A stretch of DNA of 64,000 nucleotides from Methylocaldum sp002005105 (GCF_051027545.1 NZ_CP194902.1:1984001-2048000); one strand, 5' to 3'. Positions 35,876-45,356 are shown, numbered from the stretch's first letter. Made by a program: numbers and translations. Notes: generated by a model not told the origin, from the letters alone.

Positions 35876-38428
35876 TTAAAGCCTCGGATCGACCGGTTCC
35901 GACTCCAGCGCCAGCACGCCGAACACGCATTCGTGTACCCGCCTTAGCGGCTCTCCTGCGACGAAGCGTTCCAAAGCCTCCAGCCCCAATGCAAACTCCC
36001 GGACGGCCAGCGCCCGTTTGCCGGACAGGGCGCGTCTGCGTAGCCGCTGGAGATTGGCCGGTTGGGTATATTCCGGACCATAGATAATGCGCAGGTAATC
36101 CCGGCCGCGGCATTTCAGTGCCGGCTGAACCGGTTTGCCGGAAAGCTTCGGTATGAAGTCCACCGGTTTGACGACGATGCCTTCGCCCCCTTCATCGGTG
36201 AGTCCGAGCCACCAGTCCTCCAGACCTGCACGGGCAGCGTCGTCGCTCAGATCGATGATCCGGAACGGCGTGGCGAGCAGGAAGCCGTCGCCATGCCGGG
36301 AGAGGCGATGTAAAGTTTCCATGTGCCAGACATGGGTGCGGTCGGCGTGTACTTTGCCTTCGGAGGCGAGCAGATGGAAGGGCGCGAGGCGAATGTCGTC
36401 CAGCGAATGGACATGCCAGCAGCAGCGCCGGTAGGCATCGACGAAACGCTGGGCATCGCGGGCTCGTTCGGTATAGCGGTCTCGTAACGCCGAAACGTCG
36501 AGGCCCCGCGTTTCGGCGGCGGCGATCCATTCCAGGGCCGGACGCAACATCGCCTTACTGGCGGCCCCTACGGCACCGTATTGCCGGGTCAGCAATTCCT
36601 TGGCTTTGAGCGACCACGGCATCAGTTCGCAATCGAGAATGAACCAGTCGGTCTGGAACTCTTCCCAGAATCCTGCAGCGCTCAAGGCTTCGCCCAGACG
36701 ATCGAGTACCCCCTTTTCCAAGTCGGGCTCGTTGAAGAAGCGCCGCCCGGTGCGGGTGTAAACGATACCCCGGCCTTCGCCGGCCACTCCGAAACGGCGC
36801 AAGACCGCCGCTTCATCCCGGGCAATCGCGACGACAGCACGGGAACCCATGTGCTTCTCCTCGCACACGACGGAACCGACACCGGCCTTACGATAATAGT
36901 CCAATGCCTCGCGCGGATGTTCCAGGAAGCCGTCGAGTTCGCTGGTCTCCGAGGGAGACATGGTGGGCGGCAGATAGACCAGCCAACGTGGGTCCGCCGC
37001 GAAGCGGGTCATGACTTCCAACGCCGCCGCGGCGTTTTCGGGGCGAGTCGTAACGGTATGTCCTAACCGCGGATGGAGAATGCGTTTGCCGGACACGTCG
37101 GCGTAATCGAGCAAATCGTCAGCCGCCTGTTGCAGTGAAAGTGTTTCGGTCTGAGCCGAAAGCAGCGGGCGAACCGGTTCGTAGTAGGTGGCCATCGCCG
37201 GCGCGGCGACCAGTTCCTTTTCCGGCCAGCGCAGGGCCGTCAGTTCGCCGCCGAACACGCACCCGGTGTCCAGGCACAAGGTGTTGTTGAACCATTCGGC
37301 GCGCGGTACCGGTGTATGCCCGTACACCACGGCGGCACGTCCGCGGTAATCGGCTGCCCAGTTGTAACGGACGGGTAGTCCATATTCGTCGGTTTCGCCG
37401 GTGGTCTCGCCGTACAGGGCGAACTCGCGAACCTTGCCGGACCCACGGCCGTGCATGGTTTCGGGAAGACCGGCGTGGGCAACCGCCAGCTTGCCCCCGT
37501 CAAATACGTAATGGCTGACCAGGCCGTCCAGGAATTTTGCGACCGTGTCCCGGAATTCCGGAGTTTCGCTTTCCAGTTGTGCCAGCGATTCAGCCAGGCC
37601 ATGGGTCTTCTGGACCTGACGGCCGCGCAACGCCCTGGCCAGCTTCAAGTCGTGATTGCCGACTACGCAGTAGCCGTTGCCGTTTTCCACCGCCCCCATC
37701 GCCAACCGCAATACGTCGGGGATGTTGGGGCCGCGATCCACCAGATCTCCGACAAAAACCAGCTTGCGTCCTTGCGGATGAAATACGGCGATATTGTCGC
37801 CGTCGCGGCGCACTTCGTAACCCAAGCGGGTGAGCAGCTGCACCAGTTCGTCGTAACAGCCATGCACGTCGCCGATGATGTCGAACGGTCCCGTCTCGGT
37901 CTTGCGGTTGTTCCACAGGGGTTGACGGTGAATCTCCACGCTGTCGGCCTCTTCTGGAGTGCGCAGCCGGTACACGTAGCGGAAGCCTTCCCGTTCCAAT
38001 CCGCGCAGCGAGCGGTTCAGGGCGGCGGCCTGATTGCGGACGACGTGGGGACCGAACGACCGGTCCGGCCGTTCGGCGTTGCGCTCATGGCAGACATGCT
38101 CCTGCATGGCCATGACGATGGCCACGGGCAAGCAGTGGTATTCCCTAGCGAGCACCACCAGAGGCTTGCGATCCTCGGCCCGGACGTTGGTGGCGTCCAC
38201 GACCGCGAGACGTCCCCTTTTCAGGCGTTTGCCGACCACGTAATGAAGGATGTCGAAGGCATCGCCGGTCGCCGACTGGTCGTTTTCATCGTCGGCCACC
38301 AAACCCCGGCAGTAATCCGATGAAATCACCTCGGTGGACAGAAAATGCTTCCGGGCGAAGGTGGATTTACCGGATCCGCTTGGACCGATCAACACCACCA
38401 GGGACAATTCGGGAAGCGTGATCTTCAT
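35876..38428 (-). CDS. pnkp: RNA-repair enzyme Pnkp (polynucleotide kinase-phosphatase-adenylyltransferase)
   Basis: The 850-residue enzyme heals and seals cleaved RNA together with Hen1. Domains in order: an N-terminal 5'-kinase with Walker A GPSGSGKST (15-23), and a central metallophosphoesterase with GDVHGC (186-191), GDLVDRGP (227-234) and GNHD (257-260). The C-terminal ligase-like adenylyltransferase has the nucleotidyl lysine at about Lys525 (EEKHMGSR). The ATG at 38428 overlaps the hen1 stop by 4 bases. Length is normal for bacterial Pnkp and all active sites look intact. Confidence 0.95.
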   Translation of the reverse strand: MKITLPELSLVVLIGPSGSGKSTFARKHFLSTEVISSDYCRGLVADDENDQSATGDAFDILHYVVGKRLKRGRLAVVDATNVRAEDRKPLVVLAREYHCLPVAIVMAMQEHVCHERNAERPDRSFGPHVVRNQAAALNRSLRGLEREGFRYVYRLRTPEEADSVEIHRQPLWNNRKTETGPFDIIGDVHGCYDELVQLLTRLGYEVRRDGDNIAVFHPQGRKLVFVGDLVDRGPNIPDVLRLAMGAVENGNGYCVVGNHDLKLARALRGRQVQKTHGLAESLAQLESETPEFRDTVAKFLDGLVSHYVFDGGKLAVAHAGLPETMHGRGSGKVREFALYGETTGETDEYGLPVRYNWAADYRGRAAVVYGHTPVPRAEWFNNTLCLDTGCVFGGELTALRWPEKELVAAPAMATYYEPVRPLLSAQTETLSLQQAADDLLDYADVSGKRILHPRLGHTVTTRPENAAAALEVMTRFAADPRWLVYLPPTMSPSETSELDGFLEHPREALDYYRKAGVGSVVCEEKHMGSRAVVAIARDEAAVLRRFGVAGEGRGIVYTRTGRRFFNEPDLEKGVLDRLGEALSAAGFWEEFQTDWFILDCELMPWSLKAKELLTRQYGAVGAASKAMLRPALEWIAAAETRGLDVSALRDRYTERARDAQRFVDAYRRCCWHVHSLDDIRLAPFHLLASEGKVHADRTHVWHMETLHRLSRHGDGFLLATPFRIIDLSDDAARAGLEDWWLGLTDEGGEGIVVKPVDFIPKLSGKPVQPALKCRGRDYLRIIYGPEYTQPANLQRLRRRALSGKRALAVREFALGLEALERFVAGEPLRRVHECVFGVLALESEPVDPRL

Positions 38429-39870
38429 GCCGCCTCCCGCTCGAACACAGCCATTTGCGTCGGTGCACCCAACTCGGGGTCGATCTCGCCGATAGGTTGG
38501 AAACGCACTTGATAGCCATGATGGTCGGCCACGCGCCGGCCCCAGGACTGGAACTCCGTCCGCGTCCACTCGAACCGATGGTCGTGATGGCGCAATCGTC
38601 CCGCCGGGAGGGTTTCGTAGCGGATGTTGTATTCCACGTTAGGCGTGGTCACGATGGCGATGCGCGGCCGGGCACAGCCGAACAGCACTTTCTCGAAAGC
38701 TGCCAGACGCCCCAAGTCCAAGTGCTCGATCACTTCGATGGCCAAGGCGGCATCGAACCCTTCGATGCGCGCATCTCGGTAAGTCAGCCCGCCGTGAAGC
38801 AGCGTAATCCGATCCCGTACCCGCGGCGGCAACCGGTCCAGGTTCAGACGCTTCGCGGCGATTTCCAACGCGCGGATCGACACGTCGAGGCCGACCAGTC
38901 GGCCGATGCGACTGTCCTTCAACAACCGGGATAGCAACTTCGCCTCGCCACATCCCAAATCGACCACGGACTCTGCTTCGGCAGCATGCAGAACCTCCAA
39001 CACGGCGCGAATACGAGCCTCATTGAGGGACAGGGGGGACTCGACCGCCGCCTCTTCCGAAGTGATGAAGGCCATATCGTTCACCGCCATATTTCCAACC
39101 TCCGTGACCGGACCATTCGGTTCGATGCCGTCGTCCTCTTCGGGCACATCGAGTCGGGAAAGGGCTTCCAGAGCCAGGCTGCGCTGGTGACGCAGATAGC
39201 GGCGGGCGATCAGTTCCTTCTCCGGGTGCGTGGCCAGCCAGCTTGCACCATGGCGCAGCAGTTTTTCCAGCTCATCCTGACCGACCCAGTAATGCTTCGT
39301 GTCGTCCAGGACCGGCAGCAGCACATACAAATGCGACAGGACGTTCTTGACGGTCGTGCAGGCGGCAAGGGTCAGCGCCACATAAGGACTGTCCCCCCAC
39401 TCCGGGAAATGTTCGTCGAGGGGCAATCGGGTCGCTTCCACCTCATAGCCGAGCGGCTCGAATAGAGCGTGAATCAATCCGGTTTCTCCCCGGACCGATA
39501 CGGCAGGCAGCTTTACATTCAGCGATAACCGTTGCTCCACCAGGTCCGGCCGGGCATTGCAGCGGCCCTGCAAGGCCGAGGAATACACCTCGCCGATGGC
39601 CACCGACAGGAATGAAGAAGCGGTATAGGGGCGATCGTTGACGTATTGGTCCAGCAGCCCGCGGCTTGCCTGCGTCTTGCCCCGCACCAGCCCCACCGGA
39701 TCGACCGCCACCAACAAGCACGCGGTGCAGCGGTCGGGTGATGCCTCTGGATAAAACACGTGGGCCTCGCCGAAGCTGAGGGAAAACGTCTGCACCCTGT
39801 CCGGATGCTTATGCAGCAGAAATCCCAGATCCGTTGCGGGCGACTGGGTGTTGGTGAGGGTCAGGAGCAT
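38425..39870 (-). CDS. hen1: RNA 3'-terminal ribose 2'-O-methyltransferase Hen1
   Basis: Methylates the terminal 2'-OH during RNA repair so that the repaired junction resists re-cleavage. The 481-residue protein has the bacterial Hen1 N-terminal domain (LLTLTNTQSPATDLGFLLHKHPDR at the start). The SAM-dependent methyltransferase domain has SVVDLGCGEAKLL and the metal-binding EVIEHLDLGRL. It forms a two-gene cassette with pnkp. It implies the cell meets RNA-cleaving toxins, several of which are encoded nearby. Upstream 39871-40451 holds no gene I can support. Confidence 0.95.
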   Translation of the reverse strand: MLLTLTNTQSPATDLGFLLHKHPDRVQTFSLSFGEAHVFYPEASPDRCTACLLVAVDPVGLVRGKTQASRGLLDQYVNDRPYTASSFLSVAIGEVYSSALQGRCNARPDLVEQRLSLNVKLPAVSVRGETGLIHALFEPLGYEVEATRLPLDEHFPEWGDSPYVALTLAACTTVKNVLSHLYVLLPVLDDTKHYWVGQDELEKLLRHGASWLATHPEKELIARRYLRHQRSLALEALSRLDVPEEDDGIEPNGPVTEVGNMAVNDMAFITSEEAAVESPLSLNEARIRAVLEVLHAAEAESVVDLGCGEAKLLSRLLKDSRIGRLVGLDVSIRALEIAAKRLNLDRLPPRVRDRITLLHGGLTYRDARIEGFDAALAIEVIEHLDLGRLAAFEKVLFGCARPRIAIVTTPNVEYNIRYETLPAGRLRHHDHRFEWTRTEFQSWGRRVADHHGYQVRFQPIGEIDPELGAPTQMAVFEREAA

Positions 39871-40451
39871 GAAGAGCTTCCATGGTGAGGGGCATGATCA
39901 CATCCATCCATCAGGGCGGAAGCGGAAAACGTCGACGCCAAAATCGACCGTATCATCCGTGTAACGATGGAGTCAGCGATTTGAGTTTAGCACGCGAAAG
40001 TGCAGAACGAGGTTTCACGGGGGGGGCGACAGATTAAGGGCAACTTGAAAGGCAGGTATGCCTTTTACAACTGTCACTCAGATTTGGATCGTTGAGGTCC
40101 GCCCTTGACCAAATTTACAATTCGAACAGGGCTTCGTGAAGTCGACATTCTAGCTGGCTGATGCTCAAACGCGAACGGTAGAAATGGCCGTTAAGCAATC
40201 ATTGGGCGCGCTATATATCTGTCCGGCGGCAGTTCGGCCGAAGCAGCCATTCGGCTCGCTCAATACCGCTTATTCATGAGCGTCCGCTTCCTTTGAGGCC
40301 GAGCGAGTGCTTCGTGCCAACCCCTGCGGTTCGACCATACGTGGACCCGATGGCGGCTTCCGAGCGGTCTTACGTACCCGCGCACCATTGGGCAAGTCTC
40401 GGCCGAAAGCGAGCGTTCGGCGCAAATTGGCAGGGACGTGGGCCGTGAGCC

Positions 40452-41624
40452 TCAAAGTGCCGCGAGCATTTCCACCAAAGCTCTGAGCCCGATCACTTCA
40501 ACATCCGCCTTGATGGGATAGCGGTCGCTACCTCCATACACGACAATACGTCGATCCGGCCGCAGATCATCGCAGGCGATCTGGAAGCCTTTTTCCAACT
40601 TTGGAGACAGACCTCGCTTGATTTCGATAGCCCACAGGCCTTGGCCCGGCATCTCCAGTAGCAGATCGATCTCGGCGCCGACGGCGGTGCGGTAAAAGCT
40701 TGGCAGTGTTTGCTCCGGTGCAGCCGCGAGCAGATTTTCGATGACAAAACCTTCCCAACTCGCGCCAACAGCGGGATGGCCACTGAGCGCGTTATAGTCC
40801 GTCAACCCCAGCAGGGCATGGGCTATGCCGCTGTCTCGAAGATACACCTTTGGGGACTTGACCAGGCGTTTGCCAAGATTGGCGTGGAACGGCCGCAGGC
40901 GGCGGATCAGTAACAGATCGACCAGTAAATCGATGTAGCGTGTTACGGTTTGCGCGCTGATCATCAGGGAGGTGGCAAGGCGCGAGGCATTCAACAGGTC
41001 GCCCTGCTCATAGGCCAACATCGTCCACAGGCGCTCGAGGGTCTCCGCCGGTACCCGTGGACCGAATAGCGGAATTTCCCGCTCCAGATAGGAACGGATG
41101 AAATCCCTGCGCCAACGCAAGCTTTTCCGATCGTCCGCCGCGAGAAAGCTGTTGGGAAATCCACCCCGCACCCATAACCGAGCGACGTCTTCGCCATTGC
41201 CGGCCGAGGTTTCCAGAATATCGAATGGCCCCATATTGACGTAAGCGATCCGGCCCGCCAAGCTCTCGCCGGATTGGCGGAGCAAGCTCAGGGAGGCAGA
41301 CCCCAGAATCAGGAAGCGCCCGGTTCGATAGCCGCTGCGGCGTCCCTCATCGATCAGTCCGCGCAGGCTCTGGAACAAATCCGGCATTCGATGGATCTCG
41401 TCCAGAACAACCATGCGGTCCCGGACGTTTCGCAGGAATAATTCCGGATCGGTCAATTTGGCGCGGTCTTCCCGTGACTCCAGATCCAGGTAGACGGAAG
41501 GACGCTCCTGCGCCAGGGTCAAGGCCAAGGTGGTCTTGCCGACCTGGCGGGGGCCTATCAAGGCGACGGCGGCCTGGTCGCTCAGGGCTTCTCTTACGAT
41601 GGGCAGAATACGGCGAGCAATCAT
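40452..41624 (-). CDS. AAA ATPase with DUF4143 nuclease-like domain
   Basis: The 390-residue protein has an N-terminal ATPase with Walker A IGPRQVGKTTLA (about 24-35) and Walker B MVVLDEIHRMPDL. The C-terminal DUF4143 domain contains SHPAVGASWEGFVIENLL, GAEIDLLLEMPG and AIEIKRG, a restriction-endonuclease-like D-(E)xK pattern. Role unknown; often carried in accessory DNA. A small dyad (ATCCA/TGGAT, around 41639-41653) lies just upstream of the start and may be its operator. Confidence 0.9.
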   Translation of the reverse strand: MIARRILPIVREALSDQAAVALIGPRQVGKTTLALTLAQERPSVYLDLESREDRAKLTDPELFLRNVRDRMVVLDEIHRMPDLFQSLRGLIDEGRRSGYRTGRFLILGSASLSLLRQSGESLAGRIAYVNMGPFDILETSAGNGEDVARLWVRGGFPNSFLAADDRKSLRWRRDFIRSYLEREIPLFGPRVPAETLERLWTMLAYEQGDLLNASRLATSLMISAQTVTRYIDLLVDLLLIRRLRPFHANLGKRLVKSPKVYLRDSGIAHALLGLTDYNALSGHPAVGASWEGFVIENLLAAAPEQTLPSFYRTAVGAEIDLLLEMPGQGLWAIEIKRGLSPKLEKGFQIACDDLRPDRRIVVYGGSDRYPIKADVEVIGLRALVEMLAAL

Positions 41625-41828
41625 CCTTGCATATTATCCATCATGTGGATGATATACAAGGTTTGATAAACTATTGGCGAGCCATGATCTGACGAGATCA
41701 GTTGGATCGAAGCCGCTTTCTAGTCCCCAACAACTCAAACTCGCCTCCTACGACCGGTTCTTTCCCAACCGGGACACCATGCCGAAAGGCGGCTTCGGCA
41801 ACAATACCTCGATCCTGGTGCATCGCAA

Positions 41829-42040
41829 TGAACTGAAAATCGCGTTGGCGCCCGCCTCGATAGAGCCAAGCATGAGTTCAGATGGATTTCCGATAGCCAC
41901 CGAAGTGCCCTATACGGCCAGAAACAGAGGTTGCTCTCACCGTCTGAAATTTGGCCTCAACGACCATTCGTCTTGACCGATACCGGTCGTTCACGAATGT
42001 CCCCTTCCTTCAAACTCGAGCGAGCAGTACGCGCCCTTAG
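41829..42040. repeat. Dispersed repeat, copy B (partner of 15141-15360)
   Basis: Starts ATGAACTGAAAATCGCGTT and matches the 15.1-kb copy closely for about 130 bases, then more loosely through GAGCGAGCAG. Like that copy it has no recognisable coding capacity. It sits in a 480-base gap between the AAA ATPase and the exosortase-associated gene. Confidence 0.75.
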
Positions 42041-42105
42041 GATACAGTCGAGTAAATTTCTTGAGAGACCGTGTATGGACCGGAAATTAAAGGGAAACCC
42101 GCCGC

Positions 42106-42726
42106 TCACGCTGTGGAGTGCCCAACTTTGCCGAATAGTCCCCTTTGTACTTGTAGGCACAAGATGGCCGCGGTTATGGCTAGCATCCAACGTCCACCCA
42201 TCTCGTTAAAGATCATCCACGTCAACGTCAGGGGTTCATTGCGCACCACATGGGCCTGTTGCGCCATGTCCTGAAGCTGGATTTCCAGCGTTCCCAGCAA
42301 TACAAAAGGGCCGGTGAGGCCGACGATGAATATCGACGTCGGCACACCCAATACCAGCAACACCGCGCGTTCGACCCAGCGCCGCGTGGGCCAGGCCATC
42401 AGGAGGGACCCTTCGATGACCACCGGAACCAGGGTATGCATCAGATGGGTTCCGGTCGTTACTGCCAGGCCCGCCGGAATCTGTTGGCCGCCGCCCAAGG
42501 GCAACGGCTGCAACAGCCAGGCTTCGAGCTGGATGAGGACATCGTGATTGTCCGCGACCAGTTTGAGCGACGGTGCGTATTCGGGGGCAACCGACAGGAT
42601 GACGAACCGGAACAGCGGCAACATCAGTTCCGCCAAGGGTGCGCTGAGATAGATTCCCAAGGCCGACAATCCGAGCCAGGCCGCCACGGCTTTCGCGGAG
42701 AGCTTGAGCCAATCAGCGCGCTGCAT
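42106..42726 (-). CDS. Exosortase H-associated membrane protein
   Basis: A 206-residue inner-membrane protein with about four hydrophobic helices and a long periplasmic region. Its reading frame begins 14 bases inside the exosortase gene. The arrangement, an exosortase followed by a membrane protein of about 200 residues (TGTHLMHTLVPVVIEGSLLMAWP; GLTGPFVLLGTLEIQLQDMAQQAHVV), matches the accessory gene that accompanies exosortase H. Its mechanistic role is not known; a substrate-presenting partner is plausible. Confidence 0.75.
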   Translation of the reverse strand: MQRADWLKLSAKAVAAWLGLSALGIYLSAPLAELMLPLFRFVILSVAPEYAPSLKLVADNHDVLIQLEAWLLQPLPLGGGQQIPAGLAVTTGTHLMHTLVPVVIEGSLLMAWPTRRWVERAVLLVLGVPTSIFIVGLTGPFVLLGTLEIQLQDMAQQAHVVRNEPLTLTWMIFNEMGGRWMLAITAAILCLQVQRGLFGKVGHSTA

Positions 42727-43258
42727 CGGCGGATCGCAAGGCGCCCGCCGCCCACCCGGCGAAGAACAGGCAACCGATCACGATGATCAAGGTCGGCGCG
42801 AGATAGGTGTGGATCAACTGGAACCAGTCGCGATAATGGGCGATGACGAAATACAGCCCGCTGATCCGGATCAGGTTGAGGCCATACATCAACGAAACGC
42901 CCAAGCCGATCCCGATCCATTTGCGCGTGATCGTAGAAGGGAAAGCCAAGATGGCCGAGATCACCAGAAACAACGCGCCCGCGCCGTCGCAGCCTCGGAC
43001 GATTTCCAGGTCGGCCTGTGGCGACACCAGCCGATTCTGAACAGCCGACACCCGTTCCGTGGGCGTGAGCAGATTGATCAGGTCCGCGCAAAGCGTACCC
43101 AATCCCCGGTGATACAGCTCTCTGAACACGTCATCGGGTATCTGGAAATAGGCGTAGTGGAACGCCCCATACCATCCGAGGAAGAGCAGCAGTTGAAGCC
43201 ACCCGGGCGTATACATTGAACGTTTGTGAGACCGAAGCGTTGGCATAGGAAGCTTCAT
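42713..43258 (-). CDS. xrtH: Exosortase H (IPTLxxWG-type sorting transpeptidase)
   Basis: The 181-residue polytopic inner-membrane enzyme is predicted to cleave and anchor proteins bearing a C-terminal sorting helix. The exosortase catalytic residues are visible: Cys90 (EIVRGCDGAG), Arg131 (GLNLIRISGLY) and His150 (FQLIHTYLAP). Its small size and the neighbouring accessory membrane protein favour type H. Two polypeptides nearby, at 43756-43884 and 53203-53814, end in matching sorting signals. The start could also be a later Met near residue 15. Confidence 0.83.
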   Translation of the reverse strand: MKLPMPTLRSHKRSMYTPGWLQLLLFLGWYGAFHYAYFQIPDDVFRELYHRGLGTLCADLINLLTPTERVSAVQNRLVSPQADLEIVRGCDGAGALFLVISAILAFPSTITRKWIGIGLGVSLMYGLNLIRISGLYFVIAHYRDWFQLIHTYLAPTLIIVIGCLFFAGWAAGALRSADAAR

Positions 43259-43277
43259 TAAAAACTACTCCATTGTT

Positions 43278-43568
43278 TTACAACGGCTGGGGATGAGTCA
43301 TTCCAAGGATGCGTCTTACGTCATCAGGCTTGGTTTTGTAGCAACGAATCATCTGCTCACAGTAGTCGCCGACAGTCCGAATTACCAATGCGCCCGAGCT
43401 CAGCTGTTTTAAAGTTGGGCGATCGGCGACGTCATGGATGTCGTAATCCAGTGGGTCAAACTCGTTTGCCTTGAAATCCGAAACGAAGCTGGCCTTCAGG
43501 TCAACTCCGAAGACAGAATCAGGAGAAAGTGAAGCCGGCGCGACATTGAAGAGACGAGCAACTCTCAT
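43278..43568 (-). CDS. Small hypothetical protein, acidic
   Basis: A protein of about 96 residues with Asp-rich segments (DSVFGVDLKASFVSDFKANEFDPLDYDIHDVAD) and a helical tail (TVGDYCEQMIRCYKTKPDDVRRILG). The pattern is loosely like acyl-carrier/DUF1493-type proteins, but I cannot place it. It lies at the end of the RHS cassette array and upstream of the exosortase, so an immunity role is possible. Start chosen as ATG 43568; a TTG one codon upstream is also open. Confidence 0.5.
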   Translation of the reverse strand: MRVARLFNVAPASLSPDSVFGVDLKASFVSDFKANEFDPLDYDIHDVADRPTLKQLSSGALVIRTVGDYCEQMIRCYKTKPDDVRRILGMTHPQPL

Positions 43569-43670
43569 CAATGCGGACTCGCGAATTTTGCGTCTATTTC
43601 TTCCACGTTATTTTCTCGCTATTTACCACTGCCGAAAAACGAGGGCGCGAGTGGCTGCGGCTTCTAGAGC

Positions 43671-43758
43671 CCGTAGGCTGGGTTGGAGCGTTGCGAAAAT
43701 CCGGCACCGCCGAGCCTTGAAACGCTGGGTTTCGTTCCGCAACCCAGTCTTCTACGCG
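43671..43758. repeat. Palindromic mosaic repeat, copy 1
   Basis: About 88 bases bounded by GTAGGCTGGGTTG (43673-43685) and CAACCCAG..CTAC (43740-43755), with an inner core CCGAGCC.TGAAACGCTGGG. Similar copies lie at 45714-45766 (left side truncated) and 46792-46878. All lie at junctions of the RHS cassette region. Confidence 0.75.
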
Positions 43759-43884
43759 GGCTTGGCGAACGGCAATGCCGATTGGCGACAAGACCATGAC
43801 AATCAGACCCCAGACCGGGACGAACGGTACGTCCGCATCGGCGGCTGCTACCAAGGGGTCGCCACCGGTGTGATACTCGGCCAA
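43756..43884 (-). pseudogene. Orphan C-terminal exosortase sorting signal (fragment)
   Basis: An open frame on the minus strand reads ADADVPFVPVWG followed by a hydrophobic helix (LIVMVLSPIGIAV) and a basic tail (RQAR). This is exactly the layout of an IPTLxxWG-type sorting signal. The same frame stays open upstream past 43913, overlapping the end of the Sel1 gene, with no obvious start. Downstream it runs into the palindromic repeat. It is best read as the surviving 3' end of a former exosortase H substrate. Confidence 0.6.
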
Positions 43885-43912
43885 TTGGTGATGCCGTCCG
43901 TGCAGAGAATGC

Positions 43913-44791
43913 TTACGGTGGACTTGGTAGGGGATCGGGCGTTTTGGTCGGAGCCAACGATTGACGTAATCGGTTGTAATTGACCGTGCCGTTCGGATCG
44001 CCTTGTTCGGCGCTCAGTTTGAACAATTCGAGCGCTTTGACGATGTTTTTGGGAACGCCTTTGCCAAATTCGTAGGCCAATCCCAAATTGTTCTGCGCGG
44101 AGGAGTAACCTAAATCGACCGCGATCTGCCACAAACGAACCGCTTCGGCGGGATTCGCTTCGACACCCTGGCCGTTATCGTATGCCAATGCCAGATTGTT
44201 CAACGCATTGACCTGATTCTTTTCGGCCGCCATCCGAAACCATTTCACGGCTTCATGGTAATCCTTGTCGACACCAAAGCCGTTTTGGTAGGCCCAGCCG
44301 ATATTGTTTTGAGAAATCGCATCGCCTTGCTCCGCCGCCTTCCGGTACCATTGCAAAGCCTTCTCGTAATTTACGGGTACGCCGACCCCATTGGTATAGG
44401 CGTGGCCCAGCGCGTGCTGGGCTTCTGCCAAGCCTTTATTGGCAGCCAACTCGTACCACTCGATGGCCCTTAGGTAGTGTACTTGGCCAAAGGCGCCGAT
44501 ACGGTAGAGGTTGCCCATGGCAAATTGAGCTTGAGGATATTCCTTGATGGCCGCCGACTTGATCAGGCGTAGCGCTTCTTGCGGGTTCTTATTGACCCCG
44601 ACGCCTTCCGCATAAGCCACGCCCAGATAATACTCGGCTTCCGCGTTGCCGTTTTTCGCATGTTCCTGGATGATTCCCAGTGCTTGGGCATACTTGCCTT
44701 CGTTTAACAAACGCAAGGCCTCATCCAGGTTGCCCGCAAGCAGGGCAGGCGCGAAAAGGGACAAAAATAAGCTCAGTATTTTTCCATTCAT
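43913..44791 (-). CDS. Exported Sel1-repeat protein
   Basis: The 292-residue protein has a signal peptide (about 1-19, ALLAG) and about seven Sel1-type repeats of 36 residues (for example AQHALGHAYTNGVGVPVNYEKALQWYRKAAEQGD). These form a solenoid for protein-protein contacts in the periplasm. The start at 44791 begins the signal peptide; codons upstream in frame are Arg-rich and unlikely. It is inserted among RHS cassettes on the same strand. The specific role is not known. The 44792-44952 gap has no gene. Confidence 0.88.
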   Translation of the reverse strand: MNGKILSLFLSLFAPALLAGNLDEALRLLNEGKYAQALGIIQEHAKNGNAEAEYYLGVAYAEGVGVNKNPQEALRLIKSAAIKEYPQAQFAMGNLYRIGAFGQVHYLRAIEWYELAANKGLAEAQHALGHAYTNGVGVPVNYEKALQWYRKAAEQGDAISQNNIGWAYQNGFGVDKDYHEAVKWFRMAAEKNQVNALNNLALAYDNGQGVEANPAEAVRLWQIAVDLGYSSAQNNLGLAYEFGKGVPKNIVKALELFKLSAEQGDPNGTVNYNRLRQSLAPTKTPDPLPSPP

Positions 44792-44952
44792 CGAGTGCGT
44801 CCCAAAGTTCGGGGGAGAGTAAGTGTCTTTTGCCATAGATCGCTGGCGTCTACTGCACCGCATCCCAGCCGCAGAAGAAGGGAATCGAATACGATATCGC
44901 CTTTGAAATCGTCTCTGCCCCCGATTTCTGCGGTACATTTCTTTTCTTACAC

Positions 44953-45325
44953 TCAATATCCTGGGTAAAAAAACTCATATTCTCCTGTCCGCATTCGATG
45001 AACAATGTCGAAAGGATTCACGACTACTCCTATTTCTGCTTTTTGATTTTCACCCTCCAACTTTCCGACGTGCCTAAACTCCTCGTTTATTTTCCAAATC
45101 GAAAGCGTCCTTCTCAAACTGATCGAGCTCGGTTTTTGATAGACCAAATCGTGTTGGTTCCAACCCACTCGGATCGACCGCCATAATCGGATTCCCCCCG
45201 ACATAGGCATACAGGTTCAAGCCCCCACAAAACCGATGGGGTCCTCCGAGATGAACCGCCCGACCGTCGCATCGTAATACCGCGCCCGCATGTAGTACAG
45301 GTTCTGGCCCTCGGCCACCGACAAG
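44953..45325 (-). pseudogene. Decayed RHS tip cassette 3
   Basis: The segment from about 45325 to 45163 repeats, with about 90% identity by eye, the RHS core end found in the large RHS gene (LYYMRARYYDA...NLYAYVGGNP...DPSGLEP). A base is missing near 45234, breaking the frame in the core. After DPSGL a short pretoxin part (LSKTELDQFEKDAFDLENKRG) hits a stop. An alternative frame then gives INEEFRHVGKLEGENQKAEIGVVVNPFDIVHRMRTGEYEFFYPG to a stop at 44953. The pretoxin resembles that of the main protein (QFQKDAFD). At least two frameshifts, so non-functional. Confidence 0.68.
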
Positions 45326-45356
45326 AGCACCTTGCCTTGTTATGTTTCTTTGTGGC

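Noticed and set aside
40020..40455. Small open frame of 61 residues and AT/GC mixed sequence upstream of the AAA ATPase
   Set aside because: No ribosome-binding site, Arg/Ala-rich composition and no similarity I recognise; treated as intergenic.
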